In this document: positions 24,863 to 33,770 of the stretch, piece by piece
Layout of the letters: each line of letters starts with the position of its first letter
Numbering within the stretch: the stretch's first letter is position 1
NCBI GenBank assembly: GCA_017614315.1
Contig: JAGACA010000009.1
Coordinates: forward strand, 35,290-99,289
Reading direction: 5' to 3'
Length of the DNA: 64,000 nt
Source of the DNA: Clostridia bacterium
GTDB lineage: Bacteria > Bacillota > Clostridia > Christensenellales > CAG-138
Position numbers and translations under genes: made by a program
Notes under the pieces: model-generated
Databases searched by the model: none
What the model was told of the DNA's origin: nothing
Seen by the model: the letters and a program-made list of their open reading frames with translations, nothing else

Positions 24863-25920
24863 TGTCGTTCCTTATTCAGCAGACTCTCATATACGCCATC
24901 CCCCTCATGATCGTCGCGCTCGCGGGCGTGTTCGCAGAGCGAAGCGGCATCATCAACCTCGCGCTTGAGGGCATTATGATCTTCGGCGCGTTCATAGGCG
25001 TGCTCTTCGTCCACCTCTGTCAGAAATACGGCGTGTTCACGCTGATCATCCGGAACGGCACGACCAACTGGGGATCGATGCAGCTTTTCGAGCTTCTCGG
25101 CATGCTGATATCCGCCGTGCTCGGCTCCGTGTTCGCGCTGCTCCTCGGCTTTGCGAGCATACACCTGCGCGCCGATCAGACAATAACCGGCACCTCGCTG
25201 AACATGCTCGCTCCCGCGCTCGTGCTCTTCTTCGTCAGGCTCATCGCCAATCAGGAGGAGCTGAGGCTCTACACCGGCGACGCAGCGGAGTGGTTCATGG
25301 TGAAAAAGACCATGCTCGGCTTTGCGAAGGACGGCGGCGGATTCTTCGTCGACACGTTCCTCAACAAGTTCTTCCTCGCGACGTACGTCTGCATACTGAT
25401 ATTCATAATCTGCTCGGTCATACTCTATAAGACCAGGTTCGGCTTAAGGCTCCGCTCCTGCGGTGAGAATCCGCAGGCGGCAGGCTCCCTCGGCATCAAC
25501 GTGTTCAAGATGCGCTATCTCGGCGTCATCATTTCGGGCGCGCTCGCCGGCATGGGCGGCTTCGTTTACGCGCTGACCACGTCGAACTGCATGGCGAACG
25601 GCGACGTCGCGGGCTTCGGCTTCCTCGCCCTCGCCGTTATGATATTCGGTAACTGGAAGCCCCTGAACATCGCAGGCGCCGCGCTCCTGTTCGGCCTGTT
25701 CAAGTGTCTTGCCGCGGGCTATGCCTCGATCGACTTAAACGGCGACGGCATAAAGCTCCTCGACGTCCTGTCGAAGGATCCCAACTGGGGCAAGGTCCTG
25801 AACCCCAACTTCTACCGCATGCTCCCGTACCTCATCTCGCTCCTCGTTCTCGCCTTCACCTCCAGGAAGTCGAGAGCGCCGAAGGCGGAAGGCATACCCT
25901 ACGATAAGGGAATGAGGTAA
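24862..25920 (+). CDS. ABC importer permease 2 (YufQ/NupQ type)
   Basis: 352 residues, second BPD_transp_2 permease. It begins with hydrophobic helices and 'GVFAERSGIINLALEGIMIFGAF', the typical first block. The coupling block 'GLRLRSCGENPQAAGSLGIN' and 'VIISGALAGMGGFVYAL' are conserved. Start overlaps the previous stop by one base. It is the last gene of the operon; a strong terminator follows. No metabolic gene for the imported compound is attached, though a thymidine kinase unit lies 700 bp downstream. Confidence 0.9.
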   Translation: MSFLIQQTLIYAIPLMIVALAGVFAERSGIINLALEGIMIFGAFIGVLFVHLCQKYGVFTLIIRNGTTNWGSMQLFELLGMLISAVLGSVFALLLGFASIHLRADQTITGTSLNMLAPALVLFFVRLIANQEELRLYTGDAAEWFMVKKTMLGFAKDGGGFFVDTFLNKFFLATYVCILIFIICSVILYKTRFGLRLRSCGENPQAAGSLGINVFKMRYLGVIISGALAGMGGFVYALTTSNCMANGDVAGFGFLALAVMIFGNWKPLNIAGAALLFGLFKCLAAGYASIDLNGDGIKLLDVLSKDPNWGKVLNPNFYRMLPYLISLLVLAFTSRKSRAPKAEGIPYDKGMR

Positions 25921-25955
25921 AGTTAGGAGTGAGGAGTTAAAGAGCAACATAAATA

Positions 25956-25993
25956 AAAGCTTTGGTCCCCTTTCGGGGATCAAAGCTTTTTTG
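25956..25993. terminator. Terminator after the ABC importer, nested in a palindromic repeat
   Basis: 15-bp stem with one G-T pair (about 25956-25970 with 25975-25989) and a T-run. Flanked by inverted 'GTTAGGAGTGAGGAGTTA' (25922 on) and 'CTCCTAACTCCTAACTC' (26030 on) arms. Confidence 0.85.
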
Positions 25994-26040
25994 ATGCTGT
26001 TTTTCAGATCATGCGGAGCAGGTCGGTCAGCTCCTAACTC

Positions 26041-26391
26041 CTAACTCTCCTGAAGCTCCGTGAGCCATTCGCGGACGGTGCCGTTCGTTATGTAGCCGTA
26101 AAGGAGCCCGGGGGTCTTCGGCTCCTCGCGCACGGCATGCAGGAGCTTCGCGAAAACGCGGTGCGCGCTGTCGGATTCCGGCTCGGCAAATTCGCCGTAG
26201 TCGGGATTCTTCTCCGCGAACGCCTCCACGGCGTCGCAGAAGCGGAAAACTACGTCCCAGTATTCGATCCTTGTGGTCTCCCCGTCGTAAACCCACTCGC
26301 CTATAACATCAGCCTTCAACGCGGGGATAAATCTGGTGATCTCTTTGAACCTGTTCATGGCACCATCCTCCGTAAAACCGATCTTAGACAT
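26041..26391 (-). CDS. Small acidic protein, possibly DUF6508-like
   Basis: 116 residues from 26391 ('AAAGGAACTC' before the ATG), or 105 from an ATG at 26358, which has the stronger 'GGAGGATGGTGCC' site. Soluble and acidic, with aromatic-rich stretches around 'IGEWVYDG' and 'IEYWDVVFRFCDAVEAF' and a C-terminal 'GLLYGYITNGTVREWLTE'. The pattern recalls the small DUF6508 family, but I am not certain. No function can be assigned. Its stop lies inside the inverted repeat arm that flanks the ABC operon terminator. Confidence 0.65.
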   Translation of the reverse strand: MSKIGFTEDGAMNRFKEITRFIPALKADVIGEWVYDGETTRIEYWDVVFRFCDAVEAFAEKNPDYGEFAEPESDSAHRVFAKLLHAVREEPKTPGLLYGYITNGTVREWLTELQES

Positions 26392-26412
26392 GAGTTCCTT
26401 TGATGATTGTAT

Positions 26413-26440
26413 ATTATATCATATTGTTTGCGTTTTTCAA
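26413..26440 (-). promoter_or_regulatory. Sigma-A promoter of the small acidic protein gene
   Basis: On the minus strand TTGAAA (26435-26440), 16 bp, TATAAT (26413-26418). Confidence 0.65.
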
Positions 26441-26523
26441 TATTTTGTATAAAATATATAATTTGGTTTTGCCTTGCGGCGTCTGACAGAACGGGACGTT
26501 CCCCGCCCTATAAAGCGTCAAAC

Positions 26524-26552
26524 TTGCATTTTAGGGAGGTCTGTGGTATAAT
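26524..26552 (+). promoter_or_regulatory. Sigma-A promoter of tdk
   Basis: TTGCAT (26524-26529), 17 bp, TATAAT (26547-26552), with a leader of about 40 nt. Confidence 0.75.
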
Positions 26553-26599
26553 TCCCCACATAAAACAAGTTTTTCGTTCGAAAAAGGGAGGATGCACAA

Positions 26600-27163
26600 A
26601 TGGCAAAGCTCTATTTCAGATACGGCGCGATGAGCTCTTCGAAGACCGCTCAGGCGATAATGGTCAAATACAATTACGGCGAGAGGGGTCAGAAGGCGCT
26701 GCTCGTCAAGCCCGCTGTCGACACCCGCGACGGCGTGAGGACGATCCGCTCCCGCTCGGGGCTCACCGACGAGTGCGTCCTTTTCCACGAGATGCCTCTC
26801 GACGCGATACGCGCGAACGAGTACGACTGCATAATCGTCGATGAAGCGCAGTTTTTGACCAAGGACGAGGTGTTCCTTTTGATCGAGCTCGTCGACAAAT
26901 ACAGCGTCCCCGTCATCTGCTACGGCCTGCGCACGGACTTCCGCGGCGAATTCTTCGAGGGCTCGAAGTGGCTCATGGCCATGGCTGACACCATCGAGGA
27001 GATAAAGACGGTCTGCTGGTGCGGCAAAAAGGCGATAATGAACGCGAGGCTCGACGGCAAGGGCGGTATCACCAAGGTCGGCGAGCAGGTCGTCCTCGGC
27101 GCGGACGACAAATACATCGGCCTGTGCCGCAAGCACTGGGAAGAAGGCAAGATAGGCAAATGA
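26600..27163 (+). CDS. tdk: Thymidine kinase (type II)
   Basis: 187 residues, the size of type II (zinc-containing) enzymes. The P-loop reads 'GAMSSSKT' at residues 9-16; the Walker B/catalytic block 'CIIVDEAQFL' lies near residue 77; the lasso region contains a zinc pair 'CWCG' (about 138) with a later Cys and 'YIGLCRKHW'. It phosphorylates thymidine for salvage into dTTP. Strong 'GGGAGGATGCACAA' RBS. The next gene overlaps it by four bases and looks like another nucleoside-salvage enzyme. Confidence 0.95.
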   Translation: MAKLYFRYGAMSSSKTAQAIMVKYNYGERGQKALLVKPAVDTRDGVRTIRSRSGLTDECVLFHEMPLDAIRANEYDCIIVDEAQFLTKDEVFLLIELVDKYSVPVICYGLRTDFRGEFFEGSKWLMAMADTIEEIKTVCWCGKKAIMNARLDGKGGITKVGEQVVLGADDKYIGLCRKHWEEGKIGK

Positions 27164-27582
27164 GGTATTACATAGCTTCCGATCCGGTCAATTACGAAAA
27201 GGCGATCCTCTTAAACGAGGTCCTTTCGGCGCGCGGTCACGAGCACAGCCAGGACAGGATGTGCCGTGAGGGCGCGGTGACGGACGAGCTTTTGCTGGGC
27301 GAGCTCACCTTCAGCGAGTTCCGCGCCGTACGCGACGCCGAGCTCGTGGTAGTGCTCCTTCCCGCCCGTCCCGAGACTTATACCGAGCTCGGAGCTGCGC
27401 TCGCCACGCGCGGGAACAAGAGGATAATACTCTGGAGCGAGACCGGCGAGGAGTTCGATATCTTCGATCCCGTCTGCTCCTTCTGCTTCCATCCCTCGGC
27501 GGAGCGCGTCGTCTGCCCCTTCCCCGAGCTTCTTAAGCTCCTCGACGGCGTCAGGATCTCCGGCGAGCTCGCGAACGACTGA
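27160..27582 (+). CDS. Nucleoside 2-deoxyribosyltransferase-like protein
   Basis: 140 residues from an ATG overlapping the tdk stop (ATGA). The central block 'LVVVLLPARPETYTELGAAL' followed by 'NKRIILWSE' matches the deoxyribosyltransferase/YtoQ-like pattern (D-x-hydrophobic-LP-GGRGTHxELG-Ala), with the family's GGRGTH loop varied to 'ARPETY'. The Glu of 'TELGAA' that would be the nucleophile is kept. Such enzymes move deoxyribose between bases. Co-transcription with thymidine kinase supports a nucleoside role. The altered glycine loop leaves the exact reaction open. Confidence 0.7.
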   Translation: MRYYIASDPVNYEKAILLNEVLSARGHEHSQDRMCREGAVTDELLLGELTFSEFRAVRDAELVVVLLPARPETYTELGAALATRGNKRIILWSETGEEFDIFDPVCSFCFHPSAERVVCPFPELLKLLDGVRISGELAND

Positions 27583-27595
27583 ACATAAGGATATA

Positions 27596-27634
27596 AAAGA
27601 TCACACGGTCTTGAGCCGTGTGATCTTTTGTTTT
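27596..27634. terminator. Terminator between tdk unit and sigma/anti-sigma unit
   Basis: Perfect stem, about 14 bp (27596-27609 with 27616-27629), A-run on one side and T-run on the other, so it can serve both convergent units. Confidence 0.9.
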
Positions 27635-27640
27635 CGTCCT

Positions 27641-28564
27641 TTACGCCGCTTCCGTGAACGCGTTGAGGTCGCAGAGCGGCATGGTCTTTAACAGCGCCGT
27701 CGCTTCGGCCTCGGTGAAGCCCTCGAGCCAGATCTCCAGCCAGCAGTCCTCGGTCACGCGCCAGGTGACGTGGATGAGCCCCGAGTCGTCGACGGTCATG
27801 CGGGCGACGCCCACGCCGAGCGCGGCGGATGGATAATAGTTCATGATCGCGTAGCATTTGTAATAATACTCACTGCCGCCGCGCCTGCCCTCCGCGAATA
27901 CGTAAAGCTCGGTATCCGACTCCTCGGTCGTGTAATCGCCGGGAAGCGCCGGAAGGAGCTCCGGAGAGTCGACGGGGTCTATCGTGAACGGGCATACGAG
28001 CAGGTAGCCGGTCTTCGCGTTCTCCGTGAAGCACTCCGTGGGGAGCGGCGTCTCGAGCACGCCGCTCTTGACGACCGCGGTCGGAGCGGGTGCCGACGGG
28101 AGCTCGGTGACCGTGGGATAGTCTGCCGCGGTCTCGGTCTCTGCCGCGAGCGGAGCGCGGGTGGCCTCGGAGTCGCCTATGTACGCATGCTTATCGCTTT
28201 CCCGGGGAACGGCTTCGTTCGGAGCGAACGATTTGTTGAGGTCGGACAGGAACGGGAAGTTCTCCTTCAATACGGATACGGCGAAGAACCCGACGACGAA
28301 CACTGCGGCCGCCGCGCCTGCATAGGCGAGCACGCGTCTAAAGATCCTGCCGCGGCCCTCCTTGGACTTCGGCGCCGCGAACACTGCGACGCCCTCGCCG
28401 CGCGCCTTTTCGATAACGGCGTCGTGGATCGCGCGGTAATCGACCTTCGCGTCGTCCTCCTCCGCGGTCATTTTCAAAAGACGGTCTATCTCCGCTTCCT
28501 CCTCGGGAGAGAGCGGCTCTTCCGTCATAAGCTCTTCTTCGGTTTTAAGCTTTTCGTCACTCAT
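27641..28564 (-). CDS. Membrane protein partner of the ECF sigma factor (probable anti-sigma)
   Basis: 307 residues from the ATG at 28564, which overlaps the sigma factor stop by 8 bases. The N-terminal 80 residues are acidic and cytoplasmic ('EEEAEIDRLLKMTAEED'), then one membrane segment (about 82-104), then about 200 extracytoplasmic residues with a Thr/Ala/Pro linker and a folded C-terminal part. No zinc HxxxCxxC anti-sigma motif is seen. Single-TM proteins encoded with an ECF sigma factor usually hold it at the membrane; the role is inferred from this position and topology. Confidence 0.7.
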   Translation of the reverse strand: MSDEKLKTEEELMTEEPLSPEEEAEIDRLLKMTAEEDDAKVDYRAIHDAVIEKARGEGVAVFAAPKSKEGRGRIFRRVLAYAGAAAAVFVVGFFAVSVLKENFPFLSDLNKSFAPNEAVPRESDKHAYIGDSEATRAPLAAETETAADYPTVTELPSAPAPTAVVKSGVLETPLPTECFTENAKTGYLLVCPFTIDPVDSPELLPALPGDYTTEESDTELYVFAEGRRGGSEYYYKCYAIMNYYPSAALGVGVARMTVDDSGLIHVTWRVTEDCWLEIWLEGFTEAEATALLKTMPLCDLNAFTEAA

Positions 28565-29075
28565 AGCTGATTCCTCTTGCATTCAAGCGCTTTGCCATTA
28601 TCTTCCTGCCCCTTGCCATCCGGGATTTGACCGTGCCTTCGGATATTTCGAGCGCCTCCGCGATCTCGCCGACGCTCATTCCCGAATAGTAGTACATATA
28701 GAGCGGCTCGCGGTAGATCTCGTCGACGGCCGAAAGCGCCGCCCTGACCTCCGCCTGCGTATCGTTCCCGACCGCCTCGTCCTCGGGCGTTTCGCCCGTG
28801 TCCGCCACCTCGGCTCCGAGGGGCTCGTCGGAAAGGAGCTCGCGCGAATCCCTGCGCTTCATGTCGAGAGCGGCGTTCACCGCCACGCGGTAGAGCCAGC
28901 CCTTGAGCTGCGCGTCGGACATCCCGGAAAGAAGATCCATGTTTTTAAGGACCGCAAGGAATACGTCCTGCGCGGCGTCCTCGGTCTCCTCGCCTGAGTT
29001 GAGCACCTTATACGCCGCCCAGTACACGAGCCGGGAATAATCGCGGTATATGCTTTCAAAATCCCGTCCGGGCAC
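28557..29075 (-). CDS. ECF-type RNA polymerase sigma factor
   Basis: 172 residues from a GTG at 29075 with 'GGAGGG' eight bases upstream. Sigma region 2 covers about 8-75 ('ETEDAAQDVFLAVLKNM' is the -10 binding helix block) and region 4 covers about 112-165, with the HTH 'SVGEIAEALEISEGTVKSRM'. Regions 1 and 3 are absent, as in ECF factors. The promoter found upstream has an ECF-type sequence, which suggests it activates its own operon. Confidence 0.93.
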   Translation of the reverse strand: MPGRDFESIYRDYSRLVYWAAYKVLNSGEETEDAAQDVFLAVLKNMDLLSGMSDAQLKGWLYRVAVNAALDMKRRDSRELLSDEPLGAEVADTGETPEDEAVGNDTQAEVRAALSAVDEIYREPLYMYYYSGMSVGEIAEALEISEGTVKSRMARGRKIMAKRLNARGISYE

Positions 29076-29120
29076 TTACGATCCCTCCGAATGATCTTTG
29101 TCCCCGCATCATTCGTTTAT

Positions 29121-29148
29121 ATAACGTGCGAAGCGGGGCTTTGGTTCC
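29121..29148 (-). promoter_or_regulatory. ECF-type promoter upstream of the sigma factor (autoregulation)
   Basis: On the minus strand GGAACC (29143-29148), 16 bp, CGTTAT (29121-29126). This is the classic ECF GGAAC-N16-CGT pattern, about 45 bp upstream of the sigma factor start. Confidence 0.65.
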
Positions 29149-29277
29149 GTCCTTTTTCATCTTTTTTTAATTTTTTTACCCGCAAAGTATACCACAAAGC
29201 GAAAAGGAGTTCAAGTCCGCGCAGAAGGTCTCCGTTCCCGATTGTGGCAAAACTGTGGCAAAAATGCATATTTCCAG

Positions 29278-29306
29278 TTGACGGAACATGCATATCGTGC
29301 TATACT
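29278..29306 (+). promoter_or_regulatory. Sigma-A promoter of the opp operon
   Basis: TTGACG (29278-29283), 17 bp, TATACT (29301-29306). Just upstream are two tandem copies of 'TGTGGCAAAA' (29243-29263). Confidence 0.75.
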
Positions 29307-29393
29307 GTATTAGTATCATTATGTTATACATGGCTACGTCTGTATTCTGATCCCGGGCGGGCGCCCGTCCGATACGAATCGAAGGGAGGATCT

Positions 29394-30335
29394 ATGGCCT
29401 CATACATCCTTAAACGAGTTGTGGGATCGATCCTGATCCTGCTGCTTATCATGGTCGTGACGTTCTTTCTTATGAACGCGGTGCCCGGCAGTCCGTTCCT
29501 TACGGAGAAATCCACTCCGGAACAGATCGCGCTTGCCAATGCGAAATACGGCCTCGACAAGCCCAAGTACGTTCAGCTTTGGAACTACATCAAGAACTAC
29601 TGCAAGGGCGACCTCGGCGTATCCCTCAAAATGCAGGAGGGCACTCCCGTAAAGGACATCATCTTCCATCAGGGCAAGTTCGAGCTTTCGATCAAGCTCG
29701 GCATTTACGCGCTGCTGCTCGCGATCATCGTCGGCATCCCGCTCGGCTGTCTTGCGGCGTATTTCCGCGGCTCGTGGCTCGACGGGCTCCTGCGCGTCGT
29801 CACGACGATCGGCGTCGCGATACCGGGCTTCGTCCTCGCCGCGCTGCTTCTGATCGTGTTCTCGGTCAAGCTGAACATCTTCCCGACGAGGAGCGAAAAC
29901 CTGCCCAACTTCAAGAGCTACGTGCTCCCCGTCATCAGCCTTGCGTCGTATTACACCTGTTATATCGCGAAGCTGATGCGCACGAGCATGCTTGACGCCA
30001 TCAACCAGGATTACATCAGGACCGCCCGCGCAAAGGGCGTCAAGACCGGCAGCATTATACTTAAGCACGCGCTCAGGAACTCGCTGATCCCCGTCGTCAC
30101 ATACTTGGGACCCGTCACCGCGGGCATTATCACGGGCAGCTTCGTCATCGAGTCCACATTCTCCATCCCCGGCCTCGGCAAATACTTCGTTCAGAGCGTA
30201 ACGAGCCGCGACTACCCCGTCATAATGGCGACGACGGTCGTTCTGTCCGCGTTGGTCATCGTTATGATGCTCGTAGTCGATATCGTCTATAAGATCGTCG
30301 ATCCGCGCATCACGCTGACCGCAAAGGAGGACTGA
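29394..30335 (+). CDS. oppB: Oligopeptide ABC transporter permease OppB
   Basis: 313 residues from the ATG at 29394 behind 'GGGAGGATCT'; the frame is open upstream but without a start signal. DppB/OppB family: N-terminal TM and 'VTFFLMNAVPGSPF', then five further TM segments with the coupling loop 'YIRTARAKGVKTGSIILKHALRNSLIP'. First gene of a five-gene operon for ATP-driven peptide uptake. The spacing to oppC is 3 bp. Confidence 0.95.
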   Translation: MASYILKRVVGSILILLLIMVVTFFLMNAVPGSPFLTEKSTPEQIALANAKYGLDKPKYVQLWNYIKNYCKGDLGVSLKMQEGTPVKDIIFHQGKFELSIKLGIYALLLAIIVGIPLGCLAAYFRGSWLDGLLRVVTTIGVAIPGFVLAALLLIVFSVKLNIFPTRSENLPNFKSYVLPVISLASYYTCYIAKLMRTSMLDAINQDYIRTARAKGVKTGSIILKHALRNSLIPVVTYLGPVTAGIITGSFVIESTFSIPGLGKYFVQSVTSRDYPVIMATTVVLSALVIVMMLVVDIVYKIVDPRITLTAKED

Positions 30336-30338
30336 TCC

Positions 30339-31709
30339 ATGAAAGCGCCGTTTGCAAAATTCAGTCCCTTCCACGTCGATCCCGAGAAGGTCATGAAGAC
30401 CTTCGGCATCGAGGACGACGATTTCAACAAGGCCTCCGACGCCGAGAAGGAATCCATGGTGGAGATGCACAAGAGCATCTCCTACTGGAAGGACGCTCTG
30501 CGCAGGTTCCGCGCGAACACGGTCTCGATGGTCGCTTTGTTCGTGTTCATTGCCTGCCTGTTCTTCGCCTTCATAGGACCCTATCTCATACCCTATAACT
30601 ACGCCGATCAGTACCGCACCTCGCAGAAGCTCGGCCCGTTCGAGTATTCCGACGACGAAAAGATCGCCCGCCTTGCGGAGGGCGTCGGCGACGGCTTCTA
30701 CGCCACCGCGATCCGCCCCGGCAGCATCACCGGTATCGATCCGGGAAATTACTGTTTCAGGTCCGGCGGAAAGTATTACGCTTTCACGATCACCGAGCTT
30801 ACCGACAAAGTAATATTCATACTCGACAGGGATGCGGCCGATCCTCTTAAGCTCTACACGGAGACCGCCGTTCAAAACGGCGCCTGGGCGGACTACACCG
30901 CGATCTCCTTCTCCGATACTCCGGCGGAGGGCGCGACGCAGCTCAAGCTCGTCAGGAAGGTCTTCCCGCACGTGTTCGGCACGGATTCCTCCGGCCGCGA
31001 CCTTATGGCGCGCACCATGTACGGCGCGAGGGTGTCGATCATAATCGGCGTCGTCGCCGCCTTGATAGTCCTCATCATCGGCTCGCTTTACGGCTCGATC
31101 TCCGGCCTCGCGGGCGGCCCCGTGGACTTCGTGATGATGCGTATAGTCGAGCTTATCTACTCGATACCCGAGGTGCTCATAGTCCTGCTCCTGCAGGTCG
31201 TTCTCAAGGATCCGCTCAAGGCGTGGTTCGATGCGAATTCCGATACCAGCGCGTTCGTCAGAGCGATGAGCGATCTCGGCGCCGGCATCGTCAGCATATT
31301 CATCACGTTCGCAGTGCTCTACTGGGTCACCATGGCGCGTATCATAAGGGGTCAGGTGCTTATGCTCAAGAAGCAGGAATACGTCACCGCAGCTACCGCG
31401 CTCGGCGCGTCGAACGGCCGCATAATCACGAAACACCTGCTGCCGAACTGCATAGGTCCGCTGATGATCACGACCTGCCTGCAGATACCGTCCGCCATAT
31501 TTCTCGAATCGTTCCTGTCCTTCCTCGGACTCGGCGTTTCGGCTCCTATGGCGAGCCTCGGCTCCCTCTGCTCCGACGCGCTGCAGACGATCACGCTTTA
31601 TCCGTACCGTCTGGTATTCCCCGCGATCGTGCTGACCATCATAGTCCTCACCCTGAACCTTGTCGGCGACGGCTTGAGGGACGCTCTCGACCCGCGTCTT
31701 AAGAAATAA
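30339..31709 (+). CDS. oppC: Oligopeptide ABC transporter permease OppC with large extracytoplasmic insert
   Basis: 456 residues, about 150 more than a typical OppC. The N-terminal cytoplasmic part is followed by TM1 (about 62-85). An extra segment of about 100 residues (about 95-195) sits between TM1 and the conserved 'HVFGTDSSGRDLMARTMYGA' block. The remaining TM helices and the coupling loop 'QEYVTAATALGASNGRIITKH' are normal. The insert is extracytoplasmic by topology and beta-rich in appearance; it may contact the binding lipoprotein. Located between oppB and oppD. Confidence 0.93.
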   Translation: MKAPFAKFSPFHVDPEKVMKTFGIEDDDFNKASDAEKESMVEMHKSISYWKDALRRFRANTVSMVALFVFIACLFFAFIGPYLIPYNYADQYRTSQKLGPFEYSDDEKIARLAEGVGDGFYATAIRPGSITGIDPGNYCFRSGGKYYAFTITELTDKVIFILDRDAADPLKLYTETAVQNGAWADYTAISFSDTPAEGATQLKLVRKVFPHVFGTDSSGRDLMARTMYGARVSIIIGVVAALIVLIIGSLYGSISGLAGGPVDFVMMRIVELIYSIPEVLIVLLLQVVLKDPLKAWFDANSDTSAFVRAMSDLGAGIVSIFITFAVLYWVTMARIIRGQVLMLKKQEYVTAATALGASNGRIITKHLLPNCIGPLMITTCLQIPSAIFLESFLSFLGLGVSAPMASLGSLCSDALQTITLYPYRLVFPAIVLTIIVLTLNLVGDGLRDALDPRLKK

Positions 31710-31720
31710 GGAGGACGAAC

Positions 31721-32734
31721 ATGGAAGAAAACAAAACGCTTCTTAAGATAGAAGACCTGAAGGTATCGTTCTTCACTCCCGCGGGCGAGGTCAAGGCGGT
31801 CGACGGCATTTCCTATACCCTCGGCTATAACGAGGTAATGGGCATCGTCGGCGAGTCCGGCTCGGGCAAGAGCGTCGAGGCATATTCGATAATCGGCCTC
31901 CTGCAGAACCCCGGCAAGGTGATCGGCGGCTCGATCGAGTTCGAGGGCGAGGATCTCCTCGCTTTCACTCCCGAGCAGATGCGCCTGTTCCGCGGCAATA
32001 AGGTCAGCATGATTTTCCAGAACCCGATGACCTGCCTGAACCCCGTCTATACGATCGGCAATCAGCTCACCGAGGTCTTGAACTGCCACGACAACAATAT
32101 CTCAAAGAAGGAAGCTTACGACCGCGCTGTCGAGATGCTGAAGCTCGTCGGCATCAACAATCCCGAAAAGCGCATGAAGCAGTATCCGCACGAGCTCTCG
32201 GGCGGCATGCGTCAGAGGGCGATGATCGCCATGGCGCTTATCTGCTCGCCGAAGCTCCTCATCGCAGACGAGCCCACCACGGCTCTCGACGTCACCATCC
32301 AGGCGCAGATACTCGAGCTGATGAAGGATCTCCAGAAGAAGGAGAACACCTCTATCATTTTCATCACGCATAACCTGGGCGTCGTCGCCGAGATATGCGA
32401 CCGCGTCTCCGTCATGTACGCCGGCAGGATAGTCGAGCAGGGTACCGTAAACGAGATATTCTACAATCCGCAGCATCCCTATACGAAAAAGCTGCTCGCC
32501 TCCATACCGAGGCTTGACGAGGAGACCGTCGAAAGGCTCGTCCCCATCGAGGGCACGCCTATCGACCTTCTCAATCCGCCGCAGGGCTGCAACTTCGGGC
32601 CGCGCTGCTCCGATTGCATGAAGATATGCCTGAGGAAAAAGCCTCCCTTCGCCGAGGTCGGCGAGGGTCATATCTCCGCCTGCTGGCTCCACTTCAAGGA
32701 CATGATCGAAAAGGAGGCGGAGAAAGATGAGTGA
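31721..32734 (+). CDS. oppD: Oligopeptide ABC transporter ATPase OppD
   Basis: 337 residues. Walker A 'GESGSGKS' (about 45), signature '[15 protein letters not shown]' (about 158), Walker B '[12 protein letters not shown]'. The C-terminal oligopeptide-transporter domain has the Fe-S-type cysteines '[14 protein letters not shown]' (about 288-303). Energises peptide import together with OppF, which it overlaps by 8 bases. Confidence 0.96.
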   Translation: MEENKTLLKIEDLKVSFFTPAGEVKAVDGISYTLGYNEVMGIVGESGSGKSVEAYSIIGLLQNPGKVIGGSIEFEGEDLLAFTPEQMRLFRGNKVSMIFQNPMTCLNPVYTIGNQLTEVLNCHDNNISKKEAYDRAVEMLKLVGINNPEKRMKQYPHELSGGMRQRAMIAMALICSPKLLIADEPTTALDVTIQAQILELMKDLQKKENTSIIFITHNLGVVAEICDRVSVMYAGRIVEQGTVNEIFYNPQHPYTKKLLASIPRLDEETVERLVPIEGTPIDLLNPPQGCNFGPRCSDCMKICLRKKPPFAEVGEGHISACWLHFKDMIEKEAEKDE

Positions 32735-33770
32735 AGAAAGAAAAAAACTCGTCGAGGTCACGGGGCTGAAAAAATATTTCCCCGTAAAGGGCAACCTGTT
32801 CGAAAAGAAATACGTTCAGGCGGTCGAATCCGTTTCCCTGTCCATCTATAAGGGCGAAACGCTCGGCCTCGTCGGCGAGTCCGGCTGCGGCAAGACCACC
32901 CTCGGCCGTACGATAATCCGCCTCTATGAGCCGACCGACGGCCGCATCGTCTACGACGGCACACCCATTTACGACAAGAAGGAGAAGATCTCCGTCCGCA
33001 TGCTGCCATACAGGCGCAAGATGCAGATCATATTCCAGGATCCGTCCGGCTCGCTCGACCCGCGTATGACCGTCGGCGAGATCATCGGCGAATCCCTCGA
33101 CATCCACAAGCTCACCTCCTCCAAGGCGGAGAGGACGGACAGGATCCGTCAGCTCCTCGAAGAGGTCGGCCTCAATACCGAGCACGCGAACCGCTTCCCG
33201 CACGAGTTCTCCGGCGGTCAGCAGCAGCGCGTCGGCATCGCCCGCGCGCTCGCCGTCGAACCCGAGTTCATCGTCTGCGACGAGCCGATCTCCGCGCTCG
33301 ACGTTTCGATACAGTCCCAGGTCGTCAACATGCTTGAGGATCTGCAGGCTTCGAAGGGTCTTACGTACCTGTTCATCGCGCACGACGTTTCGGTCGTCAG
33401 ACATATCTCCGACCGCATCGGCGTCATGTACCTCGGCTGCCTCGTGGAGCTCGCCGAAAGCTATGAGCTCTGCAGCCACCCCATCCACCCCTATACGCAG
33501 ACGCTTCTGTCCGCCGTCCCGCTTCCCGATCCCGAGAAGAACAAGACGAGGACGAGGCTCCTGCTCGAAGGCGATATCCCGAGCCCCATCAATCCCCCGA
33601 CGGGCTGCCGTTTCCACACGCGCTGCCCCTACGCCATGCCGCGCTGTAAGGAGGAGATGCCCGAGCTCAAGGAATACGCGCCCGGTCACTTCGGTGCATG
33701 CCATCTGCTTGAGCAGAATGGTTCGCATAATACAAGCACATCACACAACAACAAGGAGGACAAAGAATGA
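32727..33770 (+). CDS. oppF: Oligopeptide ABC transporter ATPase OppF
   Basis: 347 residues. Walker A 'GESGCGKTT' (about 53), signature '[15 protein letters not shown]' (about 168), Walker B '[12 protein letters not shown]', and the C-terminal cysteine cluster '[14 protein letters not shown]'. Second ATPase of the importer. Its stop overlaps the oppA start (ATGA), and the oppA ribosome site lies within its 3' end. Confidence 0.96.
   Translation: MSEERKKLVEVTGLKKYFPVKGNLFEKKYVQAVESVSLSIYKGETLGLVGESGCGKTTLGRTIIRLYEPTDGRIVYDGTPIYDKKEKISVRMLPYRRKMQIIFQDPSGSLDPRMTVGEIIGESLDIHKLTSSKAERTDRIRQLLEEVGLNTEHANRFPHEFSGGQQQRVGIARALAVEPEFIVCDEPISALDVSIQSQVVNMLEDLQASKGLTYLFIAHDVSVVRHISDRIGVMYLGCLVELAESYELCSHPIHPYTQTLLSAVPLPDPEKNKTRTRLLLEGDIPSPINPPTGCRFHTRCPYAMPRCKEEMPELKEYAPGHFGACHLLEQNGSHNTSTSHNNKEDKE

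Noticed and set aside
29400-31436. 678-codon open frame on the minus strand
   Set aside because: Antisense of oppB and oppC, with no recognisable domain.
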